This document shows positions 45,501-58,035 of a DNA stretch of 64,000 nt, one piece after another. Under the pieces are notes generated by a model. That model had not been told where the DNA came from. It saw only the letters and a list, made by a program, of their open reading frames with translations, and did not search any database. Every line of letters begins with the position of its first letter. Positions within the stretch are counted from its first letter, which is position 1. The stretch lies in the NCBI RefSeq assembly GCF_026151205.1, contig NC_087074.1, forward strand, positions 13,911,167-13,975,166. The letters run 5' to 3'. This stretch comes from Bolinopsis microptera (taxonomy: Eukaryota > Ctenophora > Tentaculata > Lobata > Bolinopsidae). The translations under genes were made by a program, and so were the position numbers.

Positions 45501-45799
45501 TTACAAGTAAGAGAGTGATTCAAGAGTTACGAGATATCTTTAGCCGTTGGGGACTACCCAAGATACTAGTATCAGACAATGGATCGAGTTTAACTTCAGA
45601 AGAGTTTAAAGTATTCACGAATAATAACCAGATTCGACACGTGCTTATTCCTGCTTACTCACCTGCAAGTAATGGACAAGCAGAAGTTGCAGTCGGACTG
45701 TTTAAAAGAGCTATGAAACGGATGATCTTGAAAAACCCTGACGTTATGTGTAACCTGGCTGACGCTGACTGGCTACTAAACTACCGCAACACACCATAA
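42590..45799 (+). pseudogene. Gypsy gag C-terminus and pol (protease, RT, RNase H, integrase)
   Basis: After the gag remainder come two zinc knuckles (CSRCTVRGHVAKNC, CRNCRKPGHIAKNC) and an aspartic protease (LDTGSS). RT follows (LFTKLDIRAAYN; SLPFGISSAG), then RNase H (LDTDASSVGLGAV; TDHKPLESIF) and integrase with HHCC zinc site (CEPCQ), DDE residues (LDFCGPF, VSDNGSS, NGQAEV). Two defects are visible. The RT catalytic box reads RVDD instead of Y-x-DD, and a TAA at 45797-45799 interrupts integrase just after NYRNTP. Confidence 0.9.
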
Positions 45800-46492
45800 A
45801 CCACTACCGGAGTAGAGCCTGCAGTTGCGATGATGAAACGACGGACGAGAAACGCCTTGAGTTTTCTACACCCGAGTTCGAGTAGTAAGTTTGCCAAAGT
45901 TGCTTTAAACGATCAGAACACGATTGCTGAATCGAGACTTCGTGATCTGAAGATTGATGACACTATATCGTTCTATGATGAGAACAAGAAGTGCTGGAGA
46001 AACGGTGTTATCGAGGGTAAGGAAGGTACCAAAGTGCTACTGATCAAGACACCTGATGGAGTCTACCGCAAGCATTTGGACCAGGTGATCAAGAGATCTG
46101 TTGTGTCAGAGCCGTTGCAACAAACAGATCCGGATACACCGAGAGTTGAGCTGGAGATAAGAGATGAGCAGAGTTCTACAGCTATTGATGGTGATTTCGA
46201 GAAGACAGCTAGCTTACCTGAGAGTACAGAGCCGGAAACTTCGATTATAGTTGGTAATAATCCAAATCTACCCGCCGAGCCTGACCATAAGGCAGCCGTT
46301 GAACCTATAATCACTGCACAACCTGTACTTAAACCACGTGAGCTTGCCATAGAAATTAACCGTAGCACTATAAAACCTAATATTGTTAGAGAGCATGAAT
46401 TGCAACAACCTAATTTGCTTCTGCCAGCAAACTTTGCACGTGATAGTAAACCACCAGACAGGCTAAGTTACCGCAAACTGGGAGGAACATAA
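45800..46492 (+). pseudogene. Gypsy integrase C-terminal domain and tail, downstream of the stop
   Basis: The frame continues from the preceding TAA without shift: TTGVEPAVAMMKRRTRNALS matches the usual sequence after the integrase core. An SH3-like segment (ISFYDENKKCWRNGVIEGKE) and a Pro/Glu-rich tail follow, ending at TAA 46490-46492. A single nonsense change explains the split. Confidence 0.8.
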
Positions 46493-46859
46493 AACACGTT
46501 TCATTATCACATTTTATGACAGTTGTTTTATTTTGAATGTGTAAATCTAACCACACATTAATCCAGTTAAATTATCCAGATCAAACGTAAAGTTATAAAT
46601 ATTCCCTGTCACGTTTATGTTTTGAAGAGAAACACGTTATTTTTTGTTTTAAACGGAATGCGCTAAGTTTTAAATCGTGTAGCGAGCGCAACACGTTCAA
46701 TATTTTCACGTGAGTTCAATTCACACTTTTGTAGATTTCATTTTGACCACGTTTTCAAACATTTTAAATTTTGAACGATTGATTTATATCACATTTTTTT
46801 ACGAATTCAGTTAAATTATTAAATCTATATTGTTTTTAACACTTTTTAGTTCAACGGGA
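46493..46859 (+). other. Gypsy 3' untranslated region
   Basis: Non-coding DNA between pol and the 3' LTR. A classic polypurine tract is not evident; the last bases before the LTR read GTTCAACGGGA. Confidence 0.6.
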
Positions 46860-46990
46860 TGTTATATATATTCTAGTAATTTATTGTATGATTAACCGAT
46901 ATACTATTCAGGATGACTACCTGGGTTTTGGTTTTGGTTTAGCTTTTAGCTTTTAGTCTTGCGTTTACCTTGTCACAACGATTCATAACA
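46860..46990 (+). repeat. 3' LTR of the Gypsy element (131 bp)
   Basis: Identical to the 5' LTR except for one additional TA near its start. It is followed by GTTCA. Confidence 0.92.
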
Positions 46991-46995
46991 GTTCA

Positions 46996-47529
46996 AATAT
47001 TTAAAGTCAAAATAAACATTTCACATAAGTGGTTTTATTATAATAAAATAATTTGTGATAAATTAATAAATTAATTTACATACTTTTTTAAAATAGGATA
47101 ATGTTTTTGATGAAATTGTTTTTAAATATTGTATTTGATAATTAATTAATGTTGGTGCCCGGAAATATTTATTATATATTTTTTCACACAGTGCGATGAT
47201 AGTTTGTAGACATGTGTGATGATGTGATGTCATAAATTTTACTTTACTTTACTTTACTTTACTTCACTCAAAAATGTATAAAATTAACACAATTTTTACC
47301 TAGTGCAACACTGGTTCGGCACGCAGCTTTCCCCAGACGGCTTTTATCGGAGTGCGTGTTAATTATATACGTAGTTTTGCAGTTTTGTTACGTGTTGAAA
47401 ACAGAGCTCCCTTATCTCTGTTATATCGGCAATTTTTAACTGCCAGTTGCCCCTGCTACTGCACATTGTTGGTGCTGTGCCTTTAACGGTACTATACAAG
47501 TACTATACAAGTACTATACAAGTACTACA
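46996..47529. other. Spacer and 5'UTR of the CR1/L2-like LINE
   Basis: It contains a (TTTAC)5 run (47249-47273) and a GTACTATACAA repeat of 3-4 copies immediately before the LINE ORF1 (47490-47526). The exact 5' boundary of the LINE is not visible. Confidence 0.5.
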
Positions 47530-48984
47530 ATGACTGATTGCTTAAAATTAAAGATTGACGGGCGAACCCCGCGAGGGAAGCTTCTTATCACGTGGTCCAA
47601 AACCCAAGATTTTGACCCTGGATTAGGTCATATTGCTTCAAGTGGCGCTTGCAAATCCTGCAATGCTCAGCCGGGTGACCAGCTTTTGGAATGCATGAAA
47701 TGTAAATCCAAGTACCACAACCTCTGTTTAACAATTCCCCTCTCCAGTGACGTCCTTGCAGCTATGGAGAAGAACCCCTGTACCTGGTGGTTCTGTCCCA
47801 ACTGCATAACTACGGGTAATCTGACCGACAACAAGAAGATCTCCTTTGAGACGGGTAATGACGCAGACTCTGAACAGGTTGGATCGGGTGGTATGGACAG
47901 TGATCAGTTCAGAAGTGAAATGAAAGATTTCAAAGTGGATATCCTTAAAAGTGTTCATGATGCTATTGATGCTAAGCTTGGTCCATCAGGGCCCCAAAGT
48001 TCTAACTCTCAAAAATTCCTTATGTCCGATCTATTTACTAACAAGTCGCAGGAAAGACAGCAGGAGGTATTCCAGGCATCTACCATGGGCAGTCCTCCAC
48101 AGATGCAGCAATTGGCACCTCGTCCTAGGATCCAGTCCAAGAGTTCAGTGCTTATATTATCTCCCCCTGAAGATGTCACAGCTGAGTCCGCTGAGTCCGT
48201 TTGCAATAATGTATGTGAGAAATTGTCATCAGTACAAACGGACTTTGTAAAGGTTAACAAATCCAATAACTCTATCGCAATTGGTTTTCCTGATTCAGAG
48301 GCAAGGCAAAATGCTACTCAGTTGATTGATGAAGATTCTTCAAAGGGATATACTTTGCGTGAAGCAAAGAAGATGTATCCAAAGTTAACAATAGAGAACG
48401 TCCATAGGGACGATGCCTTCCGCAGACTTACAGCAGACGATGATGATAAACTAAGAGATAAGTGCAGATCGCTACTGAAACCGTCCATCTTGGCCAAAAA
48501 TGACGGAGTACGCAAGCTTGTGGATGCTGGTCACAAATTGGAGGTTGTGTACATGTCACGTTTTACTGAAAATAGCAAGTATTTCACATTTGCACTTAAA
48601 GTCTCTCCTGCTATCCGATCTTGCATCATGAATGACCAAGGAAGAGCTCTTTATTTTGGAAATACCTGCCATCCTGTGTCCGATCGAGTTCATGTTGTTT
48701 CTTGTTACCATTGTCAAGGAATTGGTCACACTTCTACAAACTGTCCTACCAAGGTTGATGATCCAACTTGCTTCCGCTGCTCAGGAAACCACCTGTCTAA
48801 AGATTGCAGTAACAAGTCCAAAAGTGAAGCAAAGTGCTGTGCCAGGTGCAAAAACTCGAAGAATCCCAGTGATAAAGCACAGCACAAGTCCCATAATGCA
48901 GCATCAATGGAGTGTCCAATCATTGCCAGAGAGATGCAGAGGCTAGTGATGAATACAGAATATGACTCAAAAAACATGATGTGA
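47530..48984 (+). CDS. CR1/L2-type LINE ORF1 (PHD finger plus zinc knuckles)
   Basis: This is a 484-residue nucleic-acid-binding ORF1 protein of a non-LTR retrotransposon. Near residues 38-95 is a PHD-type zinc finger (CKSCNAQPGDQLLECMKCKS then HNLC and WWFCPNC), as in many CR1-group ORF1 proteins. Near the C-terminus are CCHC knuckles (CYHCQGIGHTSTNC, CFRCSGNHLSKDC). The middle is helical and charged. It starts at the ATG at 47530 and ends ATGATGTGA, so its stop lies just ahead of the ORF2 start. Intact. Confidence 0.85.
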   Translation: MTDCLKLKIDGRTPRGKLLITWSKTQDFDPGLGHIASSGACKSCNAQPGDQLLECMKCKSKYHNLCLTIPLSSDVLAAMEKNPCTWWFCPNCITTGNLTDNKKISFETGNDADSEQVGSGGMDSDQFRSEMKDFKVDILKSVHDAIDAKLGPSGPQSSNSQKFLMSDLFTNKSQERQQEVFQASTMGSPPQMQQLAPRPRIQSKSSVLILSPPEDVTAESAESVCNNVCEKLSSVQTDFVKVNKSNNSIAIGFPDSEARQNATQLIDEDSSKGYTLREAKKMYPKLTIENVHRDDAFRRLTADDDDKLRDKCRSLLKPSILAKNDGVRKLVDAGHKLEVVYMSRFTENSKYFTFALKVSPAIRSCIMNDQGRALYFGNTCHPVSDRVHVVSCYHCQGIGHTSTNCPTKVDDPTCFRCSGNHLSKDCSNKSKSEAKCCARCKNSKNPSDKAQHKSHNAASMECPIIAREMQRLVMNTEYDSKNMM

Positions 48985-49022
48985 CACCAGGACACCATCA
49001 CAGTCCACCCCATGCTCTGAAA

Positions 49023-52019
49023 ATGGCAACCTTTAATGCAAGATCCATTTGCAACAAAACGGTATCTGTACTAGAGCTACTGAGAGAAGAGAACGTGGAT
49101 ATTTGCTTCCTGACAGAGACCTGGCTGAGAGTTGATGATAAGGCCAAAATCGCTGAGGTGAAAGACCACAAATATGATATTATTAGTGCTCCAAGACGTG
49201 GGAGAGGTGGCGGTGTTGCCTTCATCTATGACCCAAAGGTTGTCTCTCTGACAAGAAACAGTATGAAGTTTAGTTCCTTTGAGGTTTTGGAAACTGTCTT
49301 CAGAGCAAAATCTCACTTGATCAGATTTTGTGTCCTTTATCGATCAACTCAAGTTTCTTCTCATAAGAAATATCAAGAAACCCGAAAGAAATTGTTTCTT
49401 GAACAGTTTTCTGATTACATGGATACCTTGATAACTAAATCTGGTATTCCTATATTAGCAGGGGATTTCAACTTTCATGTAGAGGATCCAGACTATTGGG
49501 CTAAACAATTCATGGCACTCTGTCATTCAAAAGGCTTGAAGCAGCATGTTTCCTCACCAACACACATCTCTGGCGGCACACTGGACCTAGTGCTAACATT
49601 GGAATCACCGGCTGACAACTTAAACATCACAGAGCTTGAAATTGTGGAAGACACGGGCACAACGTCAGATCACTTCCTGGTTAAGTTTAGTGCACCCGAG
49701 ATTGATGTGTCATCAAAGCAGCCAAGTAAGGAACAAAAAACAGTTCGTGAGTTTAGCAAAATTGATATTGATGCTTTCAAAGCTGACATTGTACTCCACA
49801 TGCCATCTCCATCCCAGCTAACTAGTTTAGATGACGCAGTCGACAAATACGATTCTGTTATATCCTCAGTTCTTAATAAGCATGCACCAGCTAAGAACAT
49901 CTATTTTATACCTGGTCGTAGTGACTGGTGGAATGAAAACTGCAATGATGCCCGTAAAAAGCGCAGAGCTGCTGAAAGACTCTGGAAGAAGCATAAAAGT
50001 ATGGCTGATGCTCAAGATTATAGAGAAATCTACAGGGAAGCTTGTGTAGATACTACCTTAATCATCTCTAGAAAACGGAATCGCTATTATGAGAAACGAC
50101 TTACAGATGCTAAAGGAGATCCTAAAGCTACATAAAGAATTATAAATAACCTTCTGGATAAAGATCTTTCTCAGAAGTCCCCTTCTGGGCCCACGCATCA
50201 AGCAGTTGCAGAAAGTCTCAAAAACTACTTTGACGATAAAGTAAAGAAGATTTATGGGTCTATCTCAGAGGAAAGCCTGTCCAGTGCTGATAATCAATCT
50301 GACGACAAACCTTGTGTAAAAGAGTTAGAGATGCCTAATGATACACATAGTCCTCTACCATGCTCTGCTACAGCTTTCAGATTAGTTACTCGATCAGAGG
50401 TTCTTTCCCTGATTACTAAGACGATGAATAATAAGTCGTGTGAACTCGATCCTCTTCCAACATGGCTCCTCAAGCACTGTCTCGATGAATTGCTCCCTCA
50501 TATCACCCTCATAGTTAACCTATCCCTCCAAGAGGGCTATTTTCCACATGCTCTGAAGTCTGCTATAGTACGACCAGTCCTAAAGAAAGCCTCTCTAGAT
50601 GCAGACGACTTGAAAAGCTATAGACCTGTGAGTAACCTCAGTTTTATTTCCAAGGTTATAGAAAAGTGTGCCCACTCACAGTTTTCCGAGTACCTAAATA
50701 AGAACAATCTTTTCGCAGCAAATCAATCAGGTTACCGGAAAAACATGAGCTGTGAAACTGCAGTGCTCAAGGTACATAATGATATACTCCTCCAAGTTGA
50801 CAAGAAGAGTCATACTGTTCTTCTTCTTCTTGACTTGTCAGCTGCATTTGATACCATCAATCACAAAAGACTTTTGAGACGACTCGAACATAGCTATGGA
50901 TTTAGTGGTATTATTCTGCAATGGGTTGCAAGCTACCTGTCAAATCGATCCTTTATCGTTGGTGTTAAGGGTGAATATTCCTCTCTCTGTGACCTCGAGA
51001 TTGGAGTCCCTCAGGGCTCAATTCTTGGTCCTATATTTTTCATCCTTTACACTAAACAGCTACAAGATATTGCAAGTATGCATGGTCTCCAAATCCATCT
51101 ATATGCTGATGATACTCAGATATACTTCTCATTTGATCCTAAGAAAGACATGGACATTGAATCTATGAAGAGCAAATTGAAAGAATGTTTCGAGCACATC
51201 AAATCATGGATGAGTGAGAACTACCTGAAACTCAACGACAATAAAAGTGAGATAATCGAGATCTCTACAAACTCCAAAGCTCCAAAACAAGTTGAATTCA
51301 ATCTTGACAGCATATGCTCCATTAAACCTACCAAGTCAGCAAAAAATCTGGGATTCATTTTTGACAACCATCTCAATTTAGAGGTACAGATCAACAACGT
51401 TGTCAGAGTTTGTTATGTAAATCAGCGAAATCTTGGCAGAATAGGTTCCAAACTGAGTAAGGAGCTCAAAATCCAAATGGTACATGCTTCAATTCATTCC
51501 ATTCTGGACAATGGAAATGCTACTTATGGTGCCCTTTCTGAACGACTCCTCCAGAAACTTCAAAAAGTGCAGAATACTGCTGTGAGATTCATATTCGGAC
51601 TTCATGGGAAGTTGAGACAGGAGCCCATCACACCCTATATGATTGAATTACACTTCTTACCTGTAGCAATGCGAATCAAATTCAAGATAGCGTTACTGGT
51701 TTTCAAGTGCCTAAACGATTGTGCTCCTGAATATCTAAGGACAATGGTCAAAATTAGGGACACTAGTAAACATCATGTCAGAATGGACCATGACTTCTTC
51801 CTACTGGAACGCCCTCCTTTATCAAGGCTGAGGGCTACAGCTGGTGCTTTCTCTCACACTGCTCCTAAAATCTGGAATACACTTCCCTACTCACTACGCT
51901 CCATCTCTCGACTAGATGTTTTCAAGAAGGCTCTCAAGACCCATCTATTTCATCAAGCCTATCCTGTATGTGCGAACAGTATTTTTGGTGATTCAGTAGT
52001 CATGGACGCAGGACTTTAA
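49023..52019 (+). pseudogene. CR1/L2-type LINE ORF2 (APE endonuclease + RT) with one nonsense codon
   Basis: From the ATG at 49023 the product begins MATFNARSICNK, an APE endonuclease start. The EN catalytic residues are present (FLTETWL, AGDFNFH, TSDHFL). RT follows: KSYRPVSNLSFISKVIEK, LLLDLSAAFDTINH, VPQGSILGPIFF and the catalytic LYADDTQIY. The frame is broken only by a TAA at 50133-50135, where a residue is expected between KAT and RIINNLL. Downstream sequence stays in the same frame to the TAA at 52017. ORF2 is overlapped 5' by an open frame back to 48981, which reaches into the end of ORF1. One substitution would account for inactivation. Confidence 0.88.
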
Positions 52020-52192
52020 GATCAATCTACAATTTATAAATTTGAATATTTGATTAGAAAAGGGACTACTAAGGTAAATTTATCTGCACCGCTTTGTTGG
52101 CCAGTATCAACTCCATTTTTTGGACTTTGGTCGCTTATACGGCCTAAGCGGTATACAAATAAAGCGTTATTATTATTATTATTATAATTACT
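52020..52192 (+). other. CR1/L2-type LINE 3'UTR and TTA-repeat tail
   Basis: A short 3'UTR with the stem CGCTTATACGGCCTAAGCG ends AAATAAAGCG followed by (TTA)n, the standard 3' terminus of this group. Confidence 0.8.
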
Positions 52193-52775
52193 AGGTTATG
52201 CAAAAGCCAGGCCAACATTTTGTTTTTGTGTCAGCCACGCTACCAGGTTGCAGAGTATGAGTACTTACACTCATCCGTGAATTGCTTCCTATTTGTGCTT
52301 GACAAAAGTGCGGGGTAGTTCTGGATTGCAGTGTTTGTTTTGTGTCAGTCTATATACTTTTGGTGGATTTTATACTCGTCTGATATTACTTGATATACTT
52401 GATTTTAGAATTTATTTTATACACTGTTCAACGTAGGTTAGATATTTCTATAATTTTAATACACTAAATTGTTTATAGGAAAATTTATTGTGGGAAGGTG
52501 AAAGTTGGGCCCGTAATGTTAATATAAACCACCAATGCTACATCTTAAGTTGTAGAACCACAAAAACTCGACTCTTTACTGTGTAAACACTACAAAATTA
52601 TACACTATACAAATTTGCTAATACATAATATTGGCCAATTCGAACTGCACTAGTACCTTGTTTGTGGAAGATGCACTTGAAATACCATGCACAAAGTCCA
52701 CAACATCGAACTTCTTGTCCGGGACTCAGATCTAGGGTTGAATGGGCGCAAATATAGTTTTACAAATGGTTTTAC
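52193..52775. other. Spacer, no gene seen
   Basis: AT-rich DNA between the LINE tail and the TTAA-flanked element. No repeats or coding signals stand out. Confidence 0.5.
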
Positions 52776-53468
52776 TTAAGGACACGTTCATTTGAGTTTG
52801 AGGATATTGGTAAACAAAAATAATAGCGTTTTTGACGATAGTGGCTTAATTTTGACATCTATTAACCTAGCACGTTCAGAAGTTTTGAACATTAGCCACA
52901 TAACCCATACTCCCATATGCACCGCTCAGAAAGAAAATCTATTGTTGTTAGGCACTATAATGTTTCAAATGTCACATTTTGTGTGACTTAGTTAACTGCA
53001 GTTGTCTAATTATCATTCCTTGGTCTGAAATATAGTAAATTAGGTCAATCTAACAATTATGATACAACATTGGTTAATGGGCACGGATCGAACGGTTACA
53101 AGGTAATATTTGGATAACTTTGTCACACTCATGATACCATACCTCTATTCTACTGTGAGGTGTCCTAAAAACCCTTTCAACTCATTATTTTATGGTTGCT
53201 CTACCAAGCATAGCCCTAAAATATGTTATTTTGAGTAGTTAGCTAATACAGGCACATGGTTATTGGGAATTGAGGTTAATTCTGTCACAATATATGATAT
53301 TTAAAATTTTGGGCGAATAATTTATATCTGATTTTGGTTTGAAAGGCGGGAAAATTTTATATGATGACAATGTAGTTGATGCAAGTTAAGATCAGTTGAT
53401 GTTTACATTGTCACAAAAATTATACGAAATCGTAAATAGATTAAAAACAATGATTATAGAATGAAATA

Positions 53469-54345
53469 GTCTCTTATAATAACTCTTATAATAACTGATG
53501 TGACAAAGTAAACATGTCTTGCCCCTATTTTGAAGATCTATAACTCTATTAGAATTTAACATTCTTTCAGAAACGATTGGAAGAATATTGTCCAGAACAT
53601 AAGAACTCAATTTTTAAAATTTAGATTAATTTGTCAAAGACATTGAAAATGTGACAAAATTAACTTTCCCTGCCCCAACAGTATCAAGATAGTGTGTTAA
53701 AATTGGCATAGGATTTATTACAGGTATATTAAAGTATTAATCGATCCAAACTACGAAAAATATCTTTTAATCTGATGACGATTACCTAACTCTTATAATA
53801 ACTGATGTGACAAAGTAAACATGTCTTGCCCCTATTTTGAAGAACTATACCTCTATTAGAATACTATGTAACTTTATCATCAAAAAAATTTCGATAAACT
53901 AGTTATTTTGCCAGCAAGGAGCTGACAGAGTTATAATAATTTTTTGTGACGAAATTACCCTATTTTTGACCATGTAGTGGTAGTTTAATTGTGACACTGT
54001 TAACATATTACCACCTGATAATGATTTATGTGACTGGTGCATGGTACTAGCAGTGTTGTTTGATCCATAGTACGTATAATATAAGGGGTTTAAGCTGGTA
54101 TATCATTATTTGTTCAATTTCACACATGTTCAGATATTATCAAGATTATGTGACAAAGTAAGCTTGGTTGTGCCTTCTGTGTTTTAATTCCTTACGACTA
54201 TATGATATAATAACAATTCCCAGCACTTCCAGGCCATCAAATAAACTTACACTACTCAGCATTGCTTATCAGGGTGCCCTAAACATTCATCACATATTTT
54301 CTTTAATGTGTGACAGAGTAAACCTGAATGCACCATCTAACGAAA
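53469..54345. repeat. Satellite-like array, ~152-bp period, core TGTGACAAAGTAA
   Basis: The core occurs at about 53499, 53649, 53803, 53945/53990, 54149 and 54307, and again at 61626, 61690 and 61766 beyond the Copia insertion. Inverted copies lie at about 53117, 53283 and 53404. A 73-bp stretch around 53469 and 53790 is almost identical (CATGTCTTGCCCCTATTTTG in both). Confidence 0.75.
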
Positions 54346-54378
54346 AAAGTCGTCAAATATGTAGGTAATGGTCATATG

Positions 54379-54511
54379 TGTTAATCTTATATACCATTTA
54401 CAGGATGGCAGAAACTCCAGGAGGCTTTGTCTGACTTGATTTGTATTCCTCGTTTGAAGTTTATGTTTCTATCATCCACTAGTGTTACTGTCTCACTTTA
54501 TTGAATTAAAA
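54379..54511 (+). repeat. 5' LTR of the Copia element (133 bp)
   Basis: No differences from the 3' LTR. The gag ATG follows after only 13 bp (GTGATAGCAGGAA), leaving no canonical TGG-starting primer site. Confidence 0.92.
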
Positions 54512-54524
54512 GTGATAGCAGGAA

Positions 54525-56135
54525 ATGTCGGAAAATCAAGTGAACAGTAGTGGACCACCTATCCCTAAGTTAGGAGATTCTTATCTTTTGTTCAAGAAAG
54601 AAGTGAAATTGTGGTCGGCAACCACATTGATCGAAGAAAAGCGTCAAGCAGGATGTATTGTTTTTATGTTACCTCAGAAGGCTAAGTCTGAGGCAGTGGA
54701 AGTTCCACTTGAAGTATTACAAAATGGCAGAACAGACACAGTAGAAGGTGCTGAAGTAAAGACATCGGGATTAGACTGCCTCCTGGAGGTCCTTGATGGA
54801 ATTTATCTTGAAGATTTGGCTAAGGAAAAGTTCAAGACTTATGACATGTTCAGAAAGTTAAGTCGGGAAGGAAGCCAAGATGTCAAGGAGTTTATTTCGT
54901 CATTCGAAAAAGTTGTAAAACGAATGGAAGAGCATGATATTAAGCTTCCACAACCTGTTCTAGCGTATGAATTACTTAGAAGTTGTAATGTTAGTGATTA
55001 CAAGTATTCTGTTGCCATTACTATGTGTGGCGACTTAACATACACTAACATGAAAGAAACGATAAAGAAGATCACAACTATGAAAGATCCAGAAAGTTCA
55101 CACCAGAGAATGATTGGTGTAGTTAAAGAAGACTCTACATTTTATACTGGTAACTCCTGTATTGAAAATCAGTTTAATATGTATGATGAATACGAAAATG
55201 AAAATGAAGTACTGAATGCTCAGGAAATGGAGCAGCATGCATATTACAGCCAAGGAAGAAGTGGCTATTCGGGAAGAGGATACCGGGGATATGGCTTTAG
55301 AAGAGGAAATGGTAGAGGAGCCAGAGGATACCGACAACAGAATCAACAGCAGGAAAGTCAACATCAGGTAGCTGCGGGTGTCAGAAGTGACAGAAAAATG
55401 AACCCAACAGACAAATATGGGCGGCATTTTACTTGTAATGTTTGCAAGTCGATTTACCACTTTTCTAGAGATTGTCCAGAACGCCGCAGAATAAACAAAA
55501 GTGGAAATCAGGTAACGAGTGAGAATGTAAATCTCTTTATGAATGCTCCTGCCCAAGAAGAGAACTCAAATGTTATGGACCAATTTACCAGTGACAACTT
55601 TGGGTTAGCAGTTCTTGACAGTGGATGCAACAAAACGGTTTGTGGAAAGGAATGGTTGAAAGTCTATCTTCAGTCGCTGTCTCCAGAAGATTTCATTAAG
55701 GTGTGCTATGAAGAGAAACATGTATCGTTTAAATTTGGAGATAATGCACCATCAAAGTCAAGGACATGCTGCACATTCCCAGCCGTTGTATGTGACAAAC
55801 AGGTGAACATTGTGGCACAAGTTGTTGATGATCAGATTCCATTACTGATTAGCAAACAGTCAATGAAAGATGCTAGAATGGTATTGGACTTTGGAGATGA
55901 CACAGTGAAGGCTTTTGGTGTAAAGCAGAAAATCATCTTCAATGAATCAGGACACTGTAGCATCCCTCTGAGCAAGAATACTATCCATCAACAAGTCTGC
56001 TTATGTAAATCAGGAGAGGAAATTGTAAACCTGACCATGGAAAGTACTGACAAAAGAAAGATAGCGATTAAGCTACATAAGCAATTCGCCCATAAGCAAT
56101 TCGCCCATTCGTGCATCCCCCACCTGAAAAGTTAA
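54525..56135 (+). pseudogene. Copia gag and protease, frameshifted at its end
   Basis: The ATG start lies 13 bp after the LTR. It encodes a Copia-type Gag (about residues 1-200), a Gly/Arg-rich linker (GYSGRGYRGYGFRRGNGRGA), a zinc knuckle (CNVCKSIYHFSRDC) and a protease with LAVLDSGCNKTVCG. At 56085-56113 AAGCAATTCGCCCAT is duplicated with extra bases (HKQFAHKQFAH). This shifts the frame at the start of the integrase zinc site, so the ORF ends prematurely. Confidence 0.88.
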
Positions 56136-57496
56136 AGTCACTCTTAAGAACAGCAGGACAGCTTACCAAGGAAATTGCTCGAGAGATTGACACAGTATCG
56201 TCTAACTGTGATGTGTGCAAGAGATACAAGCGACCGAATAATCGTCCAGTAGTCTGTATGCCTTTAGCCAAAGACTTCAATGATACCGTTGCCATGGATA
56301 TTAAGGTGTACGACAAGAATAAAAACATTTACATCCAGCACATGATTGACCATAAAACCAGATTCTCTGCTGCAAAAGTTATCAGGTCAAAAGACAAGGA
56401 AACCATTGTGGAAAGTGTCTTTACACACTGGATCAACACTTTTGGACCACCGAAGAAGTTCATGAGTGACAATGGAGGGGAATATGTTAACAAAAGTTTT
56501 GTTGACCTCTGTGAGAAATTCAACGTTCATATCATCACTACTGGAGCTGAAGCACCTTGGAGCAATGCCCTTGTAGAACGGCACCATGCCCTTTTGTCTA
56601 ACAGTATGATAAAGATCATGGAAGATACTAAATGCTCAGTTGAAGTTGCTTTAGCATGGGCCTGTCATGCCAAGAACACTTTGGCAAATGTAAATGGTTT
56701 CTCGCCATATCAGTTAATCTTTGGCAAAAATCCATCTCTCACTTCTATTGATGATCCCTATGCTAGTCCAACGATTGTTGAAGATGAGAGTCCAAGTGAA
56801 ACTGTTGCCAAGAACATCTCTGCCATCTACAGTGCTCGAAAAAGAATGATGGAAAGCGAAGCTAGTGAGATGATCAGACGAGCCATTAGATCAAAAACTA
56901 GAGAAGTGTACACTGATGAGATACAGTCGGGTGATATGGTATACTACAAAAGAAATGATGATAAGCGATGGCGAGGACCAGGAACAGTTATAGGTGTGGA
57001 CAAGAAAGTTGTAGTTGTAAGACATGGTGGGTATATTGTTCGATGCCACCGGATTCATGTTGTCAATGTAAATGAACTGTACTCAAAAGATGTTTCCGAA
57101 GTAAGTGGGACCGATCCACCAGATGAGCCTAATCCCACTGTTGAAGAATTTTACAATGCAACTCAAATGCTGAAAAATGATGTTCTGTTGAACGCTTTCG
57201 ATATTGCTCCTGCTGAAGAGGATGATAATAATACTGTAAGCACAGATAATATACCACAAAGCAACGAAACTAATGTAGAGGAATCAATGTCTACAAAGGA
57301 GCAGAAGTTCTGCAAAGCTAAGTCAAAGTATGAGAAGAAGAAGGTCAGTATCGAAGTGTTAAACACTGACCCCTATAAGTCACAGAAGACTGACGAAATC
57401 GAAAAATGGAAGCAAAACAATGTGTATGAAGAGGTTGAGGCTCACGAAGTAGATGATCAGTTTGTCCCCATTTCGACAAGGTGGGTCACAAATGAC
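56114..57496 (+). pseudogene. Copia integrase and start of RT, interrupted by a LINE
   Basis: In the shifted frame this encodes the rest of the GAG-pre-integrase zinc site (CDVCKRYKRP) and the integrase core (AMDIKVYDKN, FMSDNGGEYVN, NALVERHHALL), carrying the D,D,E triad. The C-terminal domain follows, then the start of RT (ISTRWVTND). Coding of the Copia stops at 57496/57501, where the target duplication AATGG marks a LINE insertion. Confidence 0.88.
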
Positions 57497-57501
57497 AATG
57501 G

Positions 57502-58035
57502 GGTGGGGCAGCTAAAAATCGTATAAGCTCAATATTCACTGCACAGAAGTACTGTCTGAGGGTCTTGTTTGGTGATAGAGCAGCCTACCTGGATAAATTC
57601 AAAACGTGTGTTCGAACCAGACCATTTACTGACCAGAAACTTGATAGTAAATTTTATAAAAAGGAGCACACTAAACCTCTGTTTAAAAACAACGAGATAC
57701 TCACTGTACAAAATCTTTATACTTACCATAGCTACATAGAATTATTCAAGATCATGAAGTTTTCTACTCCTATGTCTATGTACGAAGAGTATTCTCGTTC
57801 TTCCAGGAAACCAATGCTTATTATCAATAAACCGGATCCCCCAGACAACCATAACACGAGGTCAACGAAAATATGGAATATAATAACCCCTAACCTTAAA
57901 ATCTTTGATTGTTCTGTTAGTATTTCTTGCCTGAAATCCAAACTGAAATCTTCACTACTTTCCAACCAGCATTGTCATGCCGTGTATGACTGGACAAATA
58001 AAGACTTTGATATATGTAACCTTAAATTTTCGTAG
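57502..58035 (+). pseudogene. C-terminal fragment of a LINE ORF2 (post-RT region)
   Basis: The frame reads GGAAKNRISSIFTAQKYCLR at its start, the conserved WGGA...QK region after the RT thumb of Jockey/CR1-group LINEs. It continues with PLFKNNEILTVQNLYTYHSY and TRSTKIWNIITPNLK before a stop at 58035. It is a natural 3' coding end; the endonuclease and RT catalytic parts are missing by 5' truncation. Confidence 0.75.

Larger units (their letters stand above)
40738..46990 (+). mobile_element. Mag-like Ty3/Gypsy LTR retrotransposon, nearly complete
   Basis: LTRs at 40738-40866 and 46860-46990 start TGTTATATA and end CATAACA. They differ only by one extra TA. GTTCA flanks both sides (40733-40737 and 46991-46995), a 5-bp target duplication. 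Internal DNA encodes Gag, zinc knuckles, protease, RT, RNase H and integrase in K02A2.6/Mag style. It is broken by a 1.3-kb DNA-transposon insert in gag and a stop codon in integrase. LTR near-identity implies a recent insertion. Confidence 0.92.

Noticed and set aside
53469..54345. Regularly spaced repeats resembling a CRISPR array
   Set aside because: The unit is long and degenerate and lies inside a eukaryotic DNA transposon; no cas-like genes are present.
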